Of a DNA stretch of 64,000 nucleotides, positions 35,349-47,300 are shown piece by piece (position 1 is the first letter of the stretch; every line of letters starts with the position of its first letter). Where the stretch lies: the NCBI RefSeq assembly GCF_000166395.1, contig NC_014655.1, positions 372,001 to 436,000 of the forward strand, read 5' to 3'. The stretch is from Leadbetterella byssophila DSM 17132 (lineage in GTDB: Bacteria; Bacteroidota; Bacteroidia; Cytophagales; Spirosomataceae). Under the pieces are notes generated by a model. That model ran no database searches. It was given only the letters and a program-made list of their open reading frames with translations, and was not told where the DNA came from. Both the position numbers and the translations under genes were made by a program.

Positions 35349-35900
35349 ATATATTTCCTTCATGGATCCATTTAAATGGGCGTATTGATTGGTAATTCTG
35401 ATGGCCTCCTGTACGCTTAAGGAGAATTCTTCTCCCCCGTATAATTGTATCCACGAAGCGTATGGATGCCCTTCTAGATCCGTATGCTTTAATATGTAAT
35501 TTCCCACCTTTTCATAAACCACAAAACAGGGTAGTACCGCTGCCAGAGCGTTTTCTAATTGACTCAAGTGATGCTGCAGGAATAGTAAATAGTGATGGCA
35601 AGCAGGTTGAGCTTGAATTTCTTTATGGGTGATATAATTGCTATGTAGAGACTGTTCTGCGGCTATGGCATTCTCAGAGAATTTAGCATAGGAAAAAGTA
35701 TCTTTTTCATTCGGTAAATTTTCCGCTATCTTTTGAAGTACTTTAGCAAAACCTTTCAAGTACACCGCATCTTGCTCCATGTAATATTGGAAAATATCTT
35801 TATCCAAAGTCCCGGATTGTAAGTCCTGAATAAAGGGATGATTATATATTTTTTCTAGAATAGCTGCTGAGGATTTATCAGCTTCTTCAAACCAGTTCAT
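35274..35900 (-). CDS. tenA: TenA family aminopyrimidine aminohydrolase / thiaminase II
   Basis: The 208-residue helical protein has the family's substrate-pocket Asp in EQDAVYL (D44), the catalytic Cys in LPCFVVYEKVG (C125) and the C-terminal Glu region (LEYLFWDGAY). TenA hydrolyses base-degraded thiamine products to hydroxymethylpyrimidine (HMP), feeding ThiD. It is the last gene of the thi operon, overlapping thiD by 14 bp. Its 3' end runs into the HAD gene on the other strand. Confidence 0.93.
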   Translation of the reverse strand: MNWFEEADKSSAAILEKIYNHPFIQDLQSGTLDKDIFQYYMEQDAVYLKGFAKVLQKIAENLPNEKDTFSYAKFSENAIAAEQSLHSNYITHKEIQAQPACHHYLLFLQHHLSQLENALAAVLPCFVVYEKVGNYILKHTDLEGHPYASWIQLYGGEEFSLSVQEAIRITNQYAHLNGSMKEIYLQGCELEYLFWDGAYKKLRWIKTS

Positions 35901-36714
35901 AGATTTTCATTTTTTGAGGATTAAAGAGATGATTTAATGGTCCATGACCTTTTCCTGTGCTTATATCTTTTCCATTAAGTATGGCTTGATGTACATAGTC
36001 TTGGGCCTTTTTTGTGGCATTTTCTATAGTTTCACCAAAAGCGAGATAAGTTGCCAAGGCTGATGATAAGCTGCATCCTGAGCCATGTGTATTCCTTGTT
36101 TCAATCTTTGGGAAGTCATAGGCCACGTACTGATTTGGCCTTAAATAAAGGTAGCTGGTCAATGTTTCGGTATCCAAATGACCACCTTTCATGAGCAAAG
36201 CAAAGGAGTATTGATTTAGGATGTAGCTTGCAGCGGAATGCATTTCTTCTCTGGTCTTTACAGATTTTTGTGCCAAAATGGCGGCCTCATCCATATTAGG
36301 AGTAAGCACAGTAGCAAAGGGTAAGATATGCTCCTTGATGCTTTCAATGGTTTCTTCCTCAATCAGATGATCCCCACTACTGGCTACCATAACAGGATCA
36401 AAGACCACAGGAACTTTTGGGTTATTTTTCAACCAGTCTCCGATCACCCTTGCTAATGCAGGTGTATGCACCATGCCTATTTTAATGGCCATGGGTGGGA
36501 TATCTTCAGAGATACAGTCAAGTTGATTTGCCACCACCTCCTCCGGTATAGGGTGAATCGACTTTACGCCTGTGGTGTTTTGGACGGGTAGAGCAGTTAA
36601 TACCGTAGTGGCATAAGCTCCTAGGGCTGATATGGTTTTAATATCAGCCTGAATTCCGGCTCCTCCACTTCCATCAAAACCAGCTATGCTAAGGACAGAA
36701 TAGTATTTCTTCAT
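35887..36714 (-). CDS. thiD: Hydroxymethylpyrimidine/phosphomethylpyrimidine kinase
   Basis: The 275-residue protein has the ThiD hallmarks: SIAGFDGSGGAGIQADIKT at the N-terminus, ALPVQNTTGV, FDPVMVASSGDHL and the C-terminal anion hole ETRNTHGSGCSLSSALA. It phosphorylates HMP twice to HMP pyrophosphate for ThiE. It overlaps thiE by 4 bp upstream and tenA by 14 bp downstream in the riboswitch-controlled operon. Confidence 0.95.
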   Translation of the reverse strand: MKKYYSVLSIAGFDGSGGAGIQADIKTISALGAYATTVLTALPVQNTTGVKSIHPIPEEVVANQLDCISEDIPPMAIKIGMVHTPALARVIGDWLKNNPKVPVVFDPVMVASSGDHLIEEETIESIKEHILPFATVLTPNMDEAAILAQKSVKTREEMHSAASYILNQYSFALLMKGGHLDTETLTSYLYLRPNQYVAYDFPKIETRNTHGSGCSLSSALATYLAFGETIENATKKAQDYVHQAILNGKDISTGKGHGPLNHLFNPQKMKIYELV

Positions 36715-37316
36715 GGGTTAAAGAAAGATTTAAGTTGGTAAGCGGCCCCTTTGGGATCTTTTGCTTGACAAATGGCAGATACTACGGCCAGACTATCCGC
36801 TCCGGCTTCTAATATCTTTCTTGCATTTTTTATGTTTACACCACCAATGGCTACTAAGGGGAGTTTAGATAATGATTTGATCTTTTTAATCCCCTCAATT
36901 CCCCATTCTGTTACTGTATCTTCTTTAGTAGGAGTAGAAAAGACAGGGCTTGCTGCTATGTAGTCCACGGCATGGATTTCAGGACTAGTTAATTGGTCTA
37001 AGTATTCTATGGACCAACCCATCATTCCTTTCCATTTTTTTCTGACTTGTACTGGGGGCATATCGTTTAGTCCCACATGCACTCCCTCTGCGCCTACTTC
37101 TAATGCCACATTTAGGTTATCATTGATGACCAATGGTATCTTGTGCAATTGAGTGATTTTATGTAAGGCTTGTGCTCGGTATAGGAACTCTTCCTCCTGG
37201 AGTTTCTTTTCTCTTAGTTGGATGATGTCTACACCACCCAAAATGGCTTCCTTCGCCACTTCTAGGAAATCCCGAGAGCCACAAGCATCTTGGGAAATTA
37301 CCAGGTATAACTGCAT
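36711..37316 (-). CDS. thiE: Thiamine-phosphate synthase
   Basis: The 201-residue TIM barrel has GGVDIIQLREK, LVINDNLNVALEVGAEGVHVG and the phosphate-binding VAIGGVN motifs of ThiE. It condenses HMP-PP and thiazole phosphate into thiamine phosphate. It sits between thiM (19-bp overlap) and thiD (4-bp overlap). Confidence 0.95.
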   Translation of the reverse strand: MQLYLVISQDACGSRDFLEVAKEAILGGVDIIQLREKKLQEEEFLYRAQALHKITQLHKIPLVINDNLNVALEVGAEGVHVGLNDMPPVQVRKKWKGMMGWSIEYLDQLTSPEIHAVDYIAASPVFSTPTKEDTVTEWGIEGIKKIKSLSKLPLVAIGGVNIKNARKILEAGADSLAVVSAICQAKDPKGAAYQLKSFFNP

Positions 37317-38089
37317 ATCTTAAGTCTATTTTCAAAGGTGGATTGATCTATAGAATAGAGATGATCTAAAAGCTGAACCTGCAAAGAGCCAGGTCCTAAT
37401 CCTTTGGCCAGCTCTCCAGATATTCCAAAGTAGGCTACAACTGAGGCGATGGCTTCCGGGTCTGCACCTGAAGCGCCGAGTACGGCTCCTAGTACAGCGC
37501 TTAGGCTACATCCCAAGCCTGTAACCTTTGTCATCATGGGATCTCCGTTTTGGATCTCAAAGATTTGACCTTTAGAAATGAGGTAATCTGTGGCGCCGGA
37601 TATACACACGATGGTACCGAGATTTTTATGCAGTTCCTTCCCACTTTCTACAGCATCTGAACTGTTCATGCTGCTGTCTACCCCCTTGCTTTTTATTCCT
37701 GTGGCAGAAGAAACGGCTACTACTTCTGATGCATTTCCCCGAATCACAGTAGGATGGTATTCCAATAATTTTTGGATGGTGGAATTTCTTAAGTGGGACA
37801 CACCCGCACCTACCGGATCCAGGATCCAAGGCTTTCCCAGTTCATGCGCTGTCTTTGCCGCAAGTAACATTCCTTCTATGAAAGTAGGGTCTAAGGTGCC
37901 AATGTTGATCACCAAGGCATTGGAGATCTTTACCATCTCCGGTACTTCTTCTTTAGCATGGGCCATGATGGGAGATGCGCCAATAGCCAAAAGTGCATTG
38001 GCAGAGTTATTCATGACCACGAAATTAGTGATGTTGTGCACCAAGGGTGCCGTGTTTCTGAGATGTTCGATGTGTTTCCAGAGCTTCAT
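37298..38089 (-). CDS. thiM: Hydroxyethylthiazole kinase
   Basis: The 263-residue protein matches ThiM: PLVHNITNFVVMNNSANALLA at the N-terminus, ASPIMAHA, WILDPVGAGVS and the C-terminal VTGLGCSLSAVLGA catalytic loop. It phosphorylates salvaged hydroxyethylthiazole. It is the first gene after the TPP riboswitch, 53 bp downstream of it. De novo genes (thiC, thiG, thiH, thiS) are not in this window, so this is a salvage unit. Confidence 0.95.
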   Translation of the reverse strand: MKLWKHIEHLRNTAPLVHNITNFVVMNNSANALLAIGASPIMAHAKEEVPEMVKISNALVINIGTLDPTFIEGMLLAAKTAHELGKPWILDPVGAGVSHLRNSTIQKLLEYHPTVIRGNASEVVAVSSATGIKSKGVDSSMNSSDAVESGKELHKNLGTIVCISGATDYLISKGQIFEIQNGDPMMTKVTGLGCSLSAVLGAVLGASGADPEAIASVVAYFGISGELAKGLGPGSLQVQLLDHLYSIDQSTFENRLKICSYTW

Positions 38090-38142
38090 AAGTAAATATA
38101 GTTTATGGGCTCAGGAATATTCCAAAAGTATATTTTGGATAT

Positions 38143-38218
38143 GCTTTTCCCTACGTCGGTGTTAACCGAATCAGGTTCAAAGGGACTCTCTCAATTCTTT
38201 ACAGAATACCCCTAAAGC
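38143..38218 (-). promoter_or_regulatory. TPP riboswitch (THI element)
   Basis: On the reverse strand the element opens with GCTTTAGGGGT and closes with ACGTAGGGAAAAGC, whose ends pair as helix P1 (GCTTT with AAAGC). Inside are the conserved TTGAGAGAGTCCC, CCCTTTGAACCTGA and CGGTTAACACCG arm. These are the invariant TPP-sensing sequences. It should repress thiM-thiE-thiD-tenA when thiamine pyrophosphate is abundant, probably at translation, as no terminator hairpin with T-run is visible before thiM. Confidence 0.95.
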
Positions 38219-38223
38219 CAAGA

Positions 38224-38253
38224 CAAAGATAGACCCATAGTTTTAAGATCAAA
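38224..38253 (-). promoter_or_regulatory. Bacteroidota-type promoter of the thi operon
   Basis: Reverse-strand TTTG (38250-38253), an 18-base spacer and TATCTTTG (38224-38231) fit the TTTG / TAnnTTTG promoter. Transcription would start within a few bases of the riboswitch P1 helix, which supports the call. Confidence 0.75.
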
Positions 38254-38264
38254 ACTTTAAGCAC

Positions 38265-38295
38265 AAAAAAGGGGCACGATATTTCATCGTACCCC
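38265..38295 (-). terminator. Rho-independent terminator of the giant SprB-repeat gene
   Basis: Reverse strand: GGGGTACGAT, loop GAAAT, ATCGTGCCCC and six T, a 10-bp stem with one U-G pair, 23 bp after the stop of the 38318-48679 gene. It insulates the thi promoter that begins only 12 bp further on. Confidence 0.9.
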
Positions 38296-38317
38296 TCCCA
38301 TTTGGTTTAGTAAACTA

Positions 38318-41300
38318 TTAGAAGTCTTCCTTTACTAGTCGGAGCGTTCTGCTCAAATTCTCATCCTGGTACCTGATAATGTAGGTGCCAGGTAATAAGT
38401 TTTTCAGTTCAAAGGTATGCGTAAATATGAAGGCATTCACTTTTACTTCTGCTCGAACTTTACCATTCATGTCAAGTAAACGTAATGTTCCTTTTCCATT
38501 AGGATTCTCCACCTTTACTTGCACATAATTAGAAGCCGGGTTAGGGGAGATCTGCAAATGAATTTGAGGTTCAACGCTGATCTGCACTTCTTCTCTTGCT
38601 TTAGCATCTTCCTTCTTTACTAGGGTCTGCGCTGGATTTTCATCTTTGCAAAGTAATCCTCCTCCTGACCATGTGGTATTACTACCTGCCTTTACGGTAT
38701 GAGCGGCAAAGAATCCTTCCATTTTAGAAGCTTTTGTTTTCAAGACAGAAGCCGTATGAACATATGCTTTCACCAATGCATCTTGTTTGACACTGATGCC
38801 TCTTCCGGCATATAGTTTGGCATTTAGGCCTGTTGGGTTAAATTTAGAATTCTTGCCCAGACTAGCTCTATTTCTTACGATCAACCTTCCTTCTTGAGTG
38901 AAGTCGATAGTAGCATTCTTGTTCATCTTTACTTTCCTAACATAGATGTCTCCACTTAATTTTAGATCTGCGTCTTTCTTCAGGATCAATTTTCCGTATT
39001 TTCCTGGAGCCAAAGTTTCAGATCCTTTGATGGTTTTACGTCCTTTTTTCTTGTCAGGATTAGCTACAAATTTTTGAGGCTGAGGAGCTGATCCTTTTAT
39101 AAAGGAAGAGTTTCTAGAAGCCTCATCAAAGTCAGATTCTTTAGCTTTAGCAAATGTTCCTTCTTCATACAGTAGAGTATTACGTAGAATAACCTTGCCT
39201 GAAATAGAACCTACTCCTCCGGATAGTACTGCATTGTCCTTCATGGTGATATTGTTTTCCGCAATAATACCGAAGGTACAAGGACAAATGGCATCCGGAT
39301 CCGTAACCCAAACTTCCGCCGTAGCCGTAGCTACATTTCCATTCACATCTGTTACGGTCAATAGGACGGTACGGGTACCCAGCTGTTCACAAGTGAAGGT
39401 AGATTGAGACACTTGCATGCTTGCAATTCCACAAGCATCGAATGATCCATCGTTCACCATTTCCGCTGTAAGATTTCCGGTGCCTGATGAACTTAATTCT
39501 AGAGTTACGGTACGGGTTTTAACGGTTGGAGCCACATTGTCTATTACCGTTATATGTACAACTTCAGTAGTTTCATTTCCGGATGCATCAACTAATGTAT
39601 AGTTAATGACATGTGTTCCAATCTCTCCACAGTGGAATTCGGTTTTGCTCAATAATCGGGTCTTGATGCCGCAGTTGTCTGTACTTCCTCCGTCTATCAT
39701 CTCAGGGGTAAGCAGGGCTTTTCCGTTAGCATCCAGATATACCGTTGCGGTTTTGCTTACCAATGTAGGCGCCATCGTGTCACGAACGATGACCCTCAAT
39801 GTGTCATTTGTAGAGTTGCCATTAGCATCGGTTGCCTTCACCCACAAGGTTTGAGTTCCCAGATCTTCACAAGTGAAAGTAGTCTTATCAGCGCTTAAGG
39901 TAACGGTGCTACAATTGTCTAGCAAACGAATATCTGAAAGCTTCGCTTGTCCTTTTTGATCCAAGTAAACCGTCACTTCTTTTCCTGCAATGACAGGCGC
40001 TAAGGTGTCACGTATGATAACTTCAATCTGTTCGGAATGCTTGTTGCTATAAACATCCACTAATGTTACGTTGACCTTATTACTACCCAAGTCTTGGCAG
40101 GTGAAGCTATTTCTATCGAATTGAACTTCCCAAACGGCACAGTTGTCTCTGGATATGCCCTTGATCATACTTTCCGTTAGCTCAGCCATACCTTGAGCGT
40201 CTAGAGACAGTGTAATAGACTTTTGAGTAAACTCTGGTTTAATACGATCTACTATAGTCACGGTGGCTACTTCTGTAGCTTTGTTGCCGGATGCGTCTGT
40301 CACTATTAGGATAACTTGGTTATCGCCAAGGTGAGAACAATCGAATTCCGACCTACTCAGACTGAAATTCAAACTGCTACAGGCATCATAAGAACCGTTG
40401 TCGATATCAGCAGGAGAGATAGAGGCTCTTCCGTACGCATTAAGTTCTACTGAGATATTCTTGGTTCTGACTACGGGAGCGGTATGATCTACTACTTCTA
40501 CTCGGGTAGCACATGAGCCAGAAGTTCCGTAAATATCTTGGACGGTGAAGTTCACGTAGTAAGTACCTACCTTCAGGTCAGGCTGAATATCGAAGCTGCG
40601 ATTGAACCAATCTCCGTTAGCGTCATAAGAACCGGCATCTATATCTTCAGGACGAAGGGTAGCGTAGCAGTTGTCTTTGGCTACTAGCACCACCACTTCT
40701 TTACATACGGCTACCGGAGGTACATTACAGATGATCTGAGTGATGGTCTGATCCGCAGTAGATGTACAACCTTGTGCAGAGGTTAAAGTGACTGTATAAG
40801 TATCGGCTGTATTCACGGTTATGCTCTGGGTGGTAGCTCCATTGCTCCACAGGTATGCAGCAGCAGGAGTGGCCGTTAACACAGTAGTTTCGTTTTCGCA
40901 AAGCTGGGTAGGGCCGTTCACGGTGATGGAGGCCGCTATAGGAGTAGGTTCAGTGATGACTACGCTAGTAGAGCTGCTACAACCTCCTGCATCTGTTACT
41001 AAAACACTGTAGGTTCCAGATAGAAGTCCGGAGACAGAACTTGCGGTAGCATTATTAGACCAGAGATAGGTATACGGTGCTGTACCTCCTGTTGCCACAA
41101 CTGCAGCTGTTCCCGAGTTGCCGCCACAAGTAAGTGCCGGAGTAACGCTGGAGCTAAGAGTTAGGGTCTGAGGCTGAGTGATGCTTACAGAAGCAGTGGT
41201 GAAGATTCCATTTGCATCTGTTACCGTTACGGTATAGGTTCCTGCCGCTAAACCGCTGGCAGTAGCACTCGTTCCACCTGTAGGTGACCAAGAGTAAGTA

Positions 41301-44300
41301 TAAGGAGCCGTTCCTCCGCTTGCTAATATCGTAGCACTACCGTTAGTTGCTCCGTTGCAAGACACATTAGTTTGTGCGCTGATGGAAGCTTGTAGGGCAG
41401 AGGACGGTTGGGTAATGGTGAAACTTTGCGAGGTGGTACATCCGTTCGCGTCTGTGACGGTTACGGTGTAAGTTCCTGCGGCTAGGTTACTAGCTGTAGC
41501 TGTAGTACTGTTAGATCCGCTCCAAGAGTAAGTATAAGGCGCGGTTCCTCCATTTACAATAACTGTAGCAGAACCTGTAGAGGCGCCATAGGCGTAAACA
41601 TGGGTTATGGTACCTGAACTAGCCACTAGTGGTGCAGGTTGAGTGATGGTAACGGATACGGTACGAGTCACCTGATTTGCATCTGTTACCGTTACGGTAT
41701 AGGTTCCTGCTGCTAAACCTGTAGCACTAGCATTTGTGCTATTATCGTGCGACCAGGAATAGGTATAAGGGGCGGTACCACCGGTAGCGGTAATGGTAGC
41801 AGAACCGTTGCTTCCGGCATTACATGTTACATTGTTTTGAGCAGCAATGCTGGCTACAAACGGAGCTGAAGGCTGATTGATAGTGAAAGAGTAATCAAAT
41901 ACACAGCCGTTTGCATCAGTGATAGTGACGTTATAATTACCTGCAGGCAGATTATTGGCTATCAAATCTGAATAATTTGTTAGTGGCCAGGTTGATGTAT
42001 ATGGAAATGTGCCTCCTACAATCCATGAATTAATAGCGCCTGTGGCTTGACCATATTCCGTGACGTGAGTTATGGTTTCATGGAGCGGGAATATCTCCCC
42101 AGGTTCAATAATGTCGGCGTAAGTGTTTGTTGTTACTCCGTTTGCATCTGTGACCGTGATGGTATATTGCCCTCCGCTCAAGCCAGTTGCAGTGTTGTTA
42201 CTGCTTACATTAGGATACCATGAATAAGTGTAAGGGGCGGTTCCACCACTAGCTTGAATAGTAATGGAGCCGTTGTTATCGCCCGAACAAGTAATATCTG
42301 TTTTAGAAGTGACGGTTGCTCTCAATTCTTCATCGGGTTCAGTTATAGTAAAAGTATGAGAAGCAGTACATCCGTTTGCATCTGTTACTGTTGCCGTATG
42401 ATTACCTGCCGGCAAGAAATTGGCTGTAGGTACAGTAACATAAGAATTACCTGACCAAGAATAGGTGTACGGAGCTGTACCTCCTGATACTTCGACCGTG
42501 GCGGATCCGGTACTATAGTACTTTTGAATGACATGCTGAATAGCACCCTGACTAGCTATTAGTGCACTAGGTTGATTAATTACTATAGAAGTAGTGGTAA
42601 AGATTCCATTCGCGTCTGTTATGGTTACGGTATAGGTTCCTGCCGCTAAACCGCTGGCAGTAGCACTCGTTCCACCTGTAGGTGACCAAGAGTAAGTATA
42701 AGGAGCCGTTCCTCCGCTTGCTAATATCGTAGCACTTCCGTTAGTTGCTCCGTTGCAGGACACGTTAGTTTGTGCACTGATGGAAGCTTGTAGGGCAGAG
42801 GACGGTTGGGTAATGGTGAAACTTTGCGAGGTGGTACATCCGTTCGCGTCAGTTACTGTTACGGTATAGGTTCCTGCGGCTAGGTTACTAGCTGTAGCTG
42901 TAGTACTGTTAGATCCGCTCCAAGAGTAAGTATAAGGCGCGGTTCCTCCATTTACCATTACTGTAGCAGAACCTGTAGAGGCGCCGAAGGCGTAAACATG
43001 GGTTATGGTACCTGAACTAGCCACTAGTGCTGTTGGCTGAGTAATGGTTGCCGAGGTAGTGGTGCTGATTCCATTTGCATCTGTTACTGTTACGGTATAG
43101 GTTCCTGCCGCTAAACCGCTGGCAGTAGCACTCGTTCCACCTGTAGGTGACCAGGAGTAAGTATAAGGAGCCGTACCTCCTGTAGCGGTAACTGTAGCAG
43201 ATCCGTTCGTTCCTCCGTTGCAAGACACGTTAGTTTGTGCGCTGATGAAGGCCTCTAAGGCAGAGGACGGTTGGGTAATGGTGAAACTTTGCGAGGTGGT
43301 ACATCCGTTCGCGTCTGTGACGGTTACGGTGTAAGTTCCTGCGGCTAGGTTACTAGCTGTAGCTGTAGTACTGTTAGTTCCGCTCCAAGTGTAAGTATAA
43401 GGCGCGGTTCCTCCATTTACCATTACTGTAGCAGAACCGGTAGAGGCGCCGAAGGCGTAAACATGGGTTATGGTGCCTGAACTAGCCACTAGTGCTGTTG
43501 GCTGAGTAATGGTCACTTGAGCACTGGTGCTGATTCCATTTGCATCTGTTACCGTTACGGTATAGGTTCCTGCGGATAATCCAGATGCAGTAGCACTTGT
43601 TCCACCTGTAGGTGACCAGGAGTAAGTATAAGGAGCCGTACCTCCTGTAGCGGTAACTGTAGCAGATCCGTTCGTTCCTCCGTTGCAAGACACGTTAGTT
43701 TGTGCGCTGATGGAGGCCTCTAAGGCAGAGGCCGGTTGGGTGATGGTGAAACTTTGCGAGGTGGTACATCCGTTCGCGTCTGTGACGGTTACGGTGTAAG
43801 TTCCTGCGGCTAGGTTACTAGCTGTAGCTGTAGTACTGTTAGATCCGCTCCAAGAGTAAGTATAAGGCGCGGTTCCTCCATTTACCATTACTGTAGCAGA
43901 ACCTGTAGAGGCGCCGAAGGCGTAAACATGGGTTATGGTACCTGAACTAGCCACTAGTGCTGTTGGCTGAGTAATGGTTGCCGAGGTAGTGGTGAAGATT
44001 CCATTTGCATCTGTTACCGTTACGGTATAGGTTCCTGCCGCTAAACCGCTGGCAGTAGCACTCGTTCCACCTGTAGGTGACCAAGAGTAAGTATAAGGAG
44101 CCGTTCCTCCGCTTGCTAATATCGTAGCACTTCCGTTAGTTGCTCCGTTGCAGGACACGTTAGTTTGAGCGCTGATGGAAGCTTCTAAGGCAGAGGACGG
44201 TTGGGTAATGGTGAAACTTTGGGTTGCGGTACATCCGTTCGCGTCTGTGACGGTTACGGCATAGGTTCCTGCGGCTAGGTTACTAGCTGTAGCTGTAGTG

Positions 44301-47300
44301 CTAGCTGATCCGCTCCAAGAGTAAGTATAAGGCGCGGTTCCTCCATTTACCATTACTGTAGCAGAACCTGTAGAGGCGCCGAAGGCGTAAACATGGGTTA
44401 TAGCACCCTGGCTAGCTACTAATGCGGTGGGCTGAGTGATGGTCACTTGAGCACTGGTGCTGATTCCATTTGCATCTGTTACCGTTACGGTATAGGTTCC
44501 TGCGGATAATCCAGATGCAGTAGCATTTGTTCCACCTGTAGGTGACCAGGAGTAAGTATAAGGAGCCGTACCTCCTGTAGCGGTAACTGTAGCAGATCCG
44601 TTAGTTGCTCCGTTGCAAGACACATTAGTTTGTGCGCTGATGGAAGCTTCTAAGGCAGAGGACGGTTGGGTAATGGTGAAACTTTGCGAGGTGGTACATC
44701 CGTTCGCGTCTGTGACGGTTACGGCATAGGTTCCTGCGGCTAGGTTACTAGCTGTAGCTGTAGTGCTACTAGATCCAGTCCAAGAATAGGTATATGGCGG
44801 GATACCTCCACTTGCCACAACAGTGGCAGAGCCTGTTGCTGCGCCGTAGGCGTAAACATGTGTTATGCTACCTGAGTTAGCAACTAGCGTTGTTGGCTGA
44901 TAAATAAAAACGTTTACGGTACGACTGACTTGATTCGCATCTGTTATCGTTACGATGTACATTCCTGCAGATAATCCGTTGGCAGTAGCACCCGTTCCAC
45001 CAGTTGGTGACCAAGAATAAGTATAAGGGGCTGTTCCGCCACTGGCTGTTACCGTAGCGCTACCGTTAGACCCACCGTTACAGGACACATTAGTTTGAGC
45101 GCTGACGGAGGCTTGTAAGGGAGCGGCCGGCTGCGTGATGGTGAAACTTTGAGTGACTTCACATCCGTAGGCATCTGTAACGGTTACGGTATATGTTCCT
45201 GCTGCAAGTCCGCTTGCGGTAGCGGCATTTCCTCCGGTAGGTGCCCAATTATAGGTGTAAGGTAATACTCCGCCCGTGGCTGAGACCATTGCCTGCCCGT
45301 TTGCTGCACCGTATTCGGTTACGTTAACCTGTCCTGCAGCTGTGGCAGTTAATTGAGTAGCCGGTTGAGTGATCAAAAAGGTATGGGTAGCTTTGCAACC
45401 ATTGATGTCAGTTACCGTTACTTTATGAGCGGTTGCTGATAAGCCAGTAGCCGTAGCAGTTGTAGCGCCTGAAGGCGTCCAAGCGTAGGAATAAGACCCC
45501 GACCCGCCTGTTGCATTTACAATTGCAAAGCCGTTTGAGCCTCCATTGCATGATACATTTCCCATCATAACGGGATTAGCTACTAAGGCAGGAGGCTGGG
45601 TGAAGGTTAATATTCGGGTAGCTTGGCAGCCATTATCGTCAGTTACCGTAACATAGTGAGAACCTGCTGAAAGACCAACCACTGAAGCTGATGTAGCGCC
45701 TGTTGGCGACCAAGAGTAGGAATAAGAACCCGTCCCGCCCGTGGCATTTACCATCGCAGAACCGTTTGATTCTCCGTAGCATGTAATATTGTTTTGAAAG
45801 TTTGTATTAACTTGGAGGAGAGGAGGCTGAGTTATGGTAAAGCTTTTGGTAGTTTCACATCCAATGGCGTCAGTTATAGTTACCGTATATGTTCCTGCGG
45901 ATAATCCGGTAGCTGTAGCTGCCGTGCCTCCCGTAGGAGCCCAAGAGTAGGTATATGGCGCTGAACCTCCGGTGACGTTAACCGTCGCTGTACCGTTAGC
46001 CCCACCATTGCAGGAAACATCAGTTTGGGACGGTGTAACATTTAAGGTGTTCGGCTGAGTTATGATAAAGCTCTGGGTCTTTTCACAACCATTGGCATCA
46101 GTTATTGTCACAGTGTAAGTGCCTGCGGATAATCCGTTAGCTGTAGCTGCCGTGCCTCCCGTAGGAGCCCAAGAGTAGGTATATGGCGCTGAACCTCCGG
46201 TGACAATTACAGTTGCGGTGCCATTCGTTTCACCAAAGCATGATACATTCGTTTGTGACGCGGTAACATTTAGTGCACTTGGCTGCATTATTACAACGTT
46301 TTTGGTAACTTGACAGCCATTGGCGTCACTTATAAATAACGTGTAACTGCCAGCAGCTAAGCCTGTAGCGGTAGCTGTCGTTCCTCCATAGGGATACCAA
46401 TAGTAGGTATATGGTGCTGTACCACCAGTAACATTAGCAGTAGCGGTGCCGTCCGATTCACCATTGCAGGAAACATCAGTTTTAGATATTGTAGCATTTA
46501 AGACACTAGGCTGATTTATGGTAAAGCTTCGGGTAGCTTGACAGGCATTTGCGTCTGTTATCGTTACGGTGTATGTGCCCACAGCTAAACCGGTAGCTGT
46601 AGCTGCCGTGCCTCCCGTAGGAGCCCAAGAGTAGGTATATGGCGCTGAACCTCCGGTGACGTTAACCGTCGCTGTACCGTTAGCCCCACCATTGCAGGAA
46701 ACATTAGTTTGGGACGCTGTAACATTTAAGGTGTTCGGCTGAGTTATGATAAAGCTCTGGGTCTTTTCACAACCATTGGCATCAGTTATTGTCACAGTGT
46801 AAGTGCCTGCGGATAATCCGTTAGCTGTAGCTGCCGTGCCTCCCGTAGGAGCCCAAGAGTAGGTATAGGGTCCTGAACCTCCTGTGACGTTAACCGTCGC
46901 TGTACCGTTAGTCGCACCATTGCAGGAAACATTAGTTTGGGACGCTGTAACATTTAAGGTGTTCGGCTGAGTTATGGTAAAGCTTTTGGTCGTTTCACAT
47001 CCAATGGCGTCAGTTATAGTTACCGTATATGTTCCTGCGGATAATCCGGTAGCAGTAGCTGCCGTGCCTCCCGTAGGAGCCCAAGAGTAGGTATATGGCG
47101 CTGAACCTCCGGTGACGTTAACCGTCGCTGTACCATTAGCCGCACCACTGCAGTAAACATTAGTTTGGGACGCTGTAACATTTAAGGTGTTCGGCTGAGT
47201 TATGATAAAGCTCTGGGTCTTTTCACAACCATTGGCATCAGTTATCGTTACGGTGTATGTGCCCACAGCTAAACCGGTAGCAGTAGCTGCTGTGCCTCCC

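Noticed and set aside
43017-43688. Pair of similar small reverse-strand frames inside the giant gene
   Set aside because: They are alternative-frame readings of the repeated DNA; identical shadows appear at the repeat spacing and composition is not protein-like.
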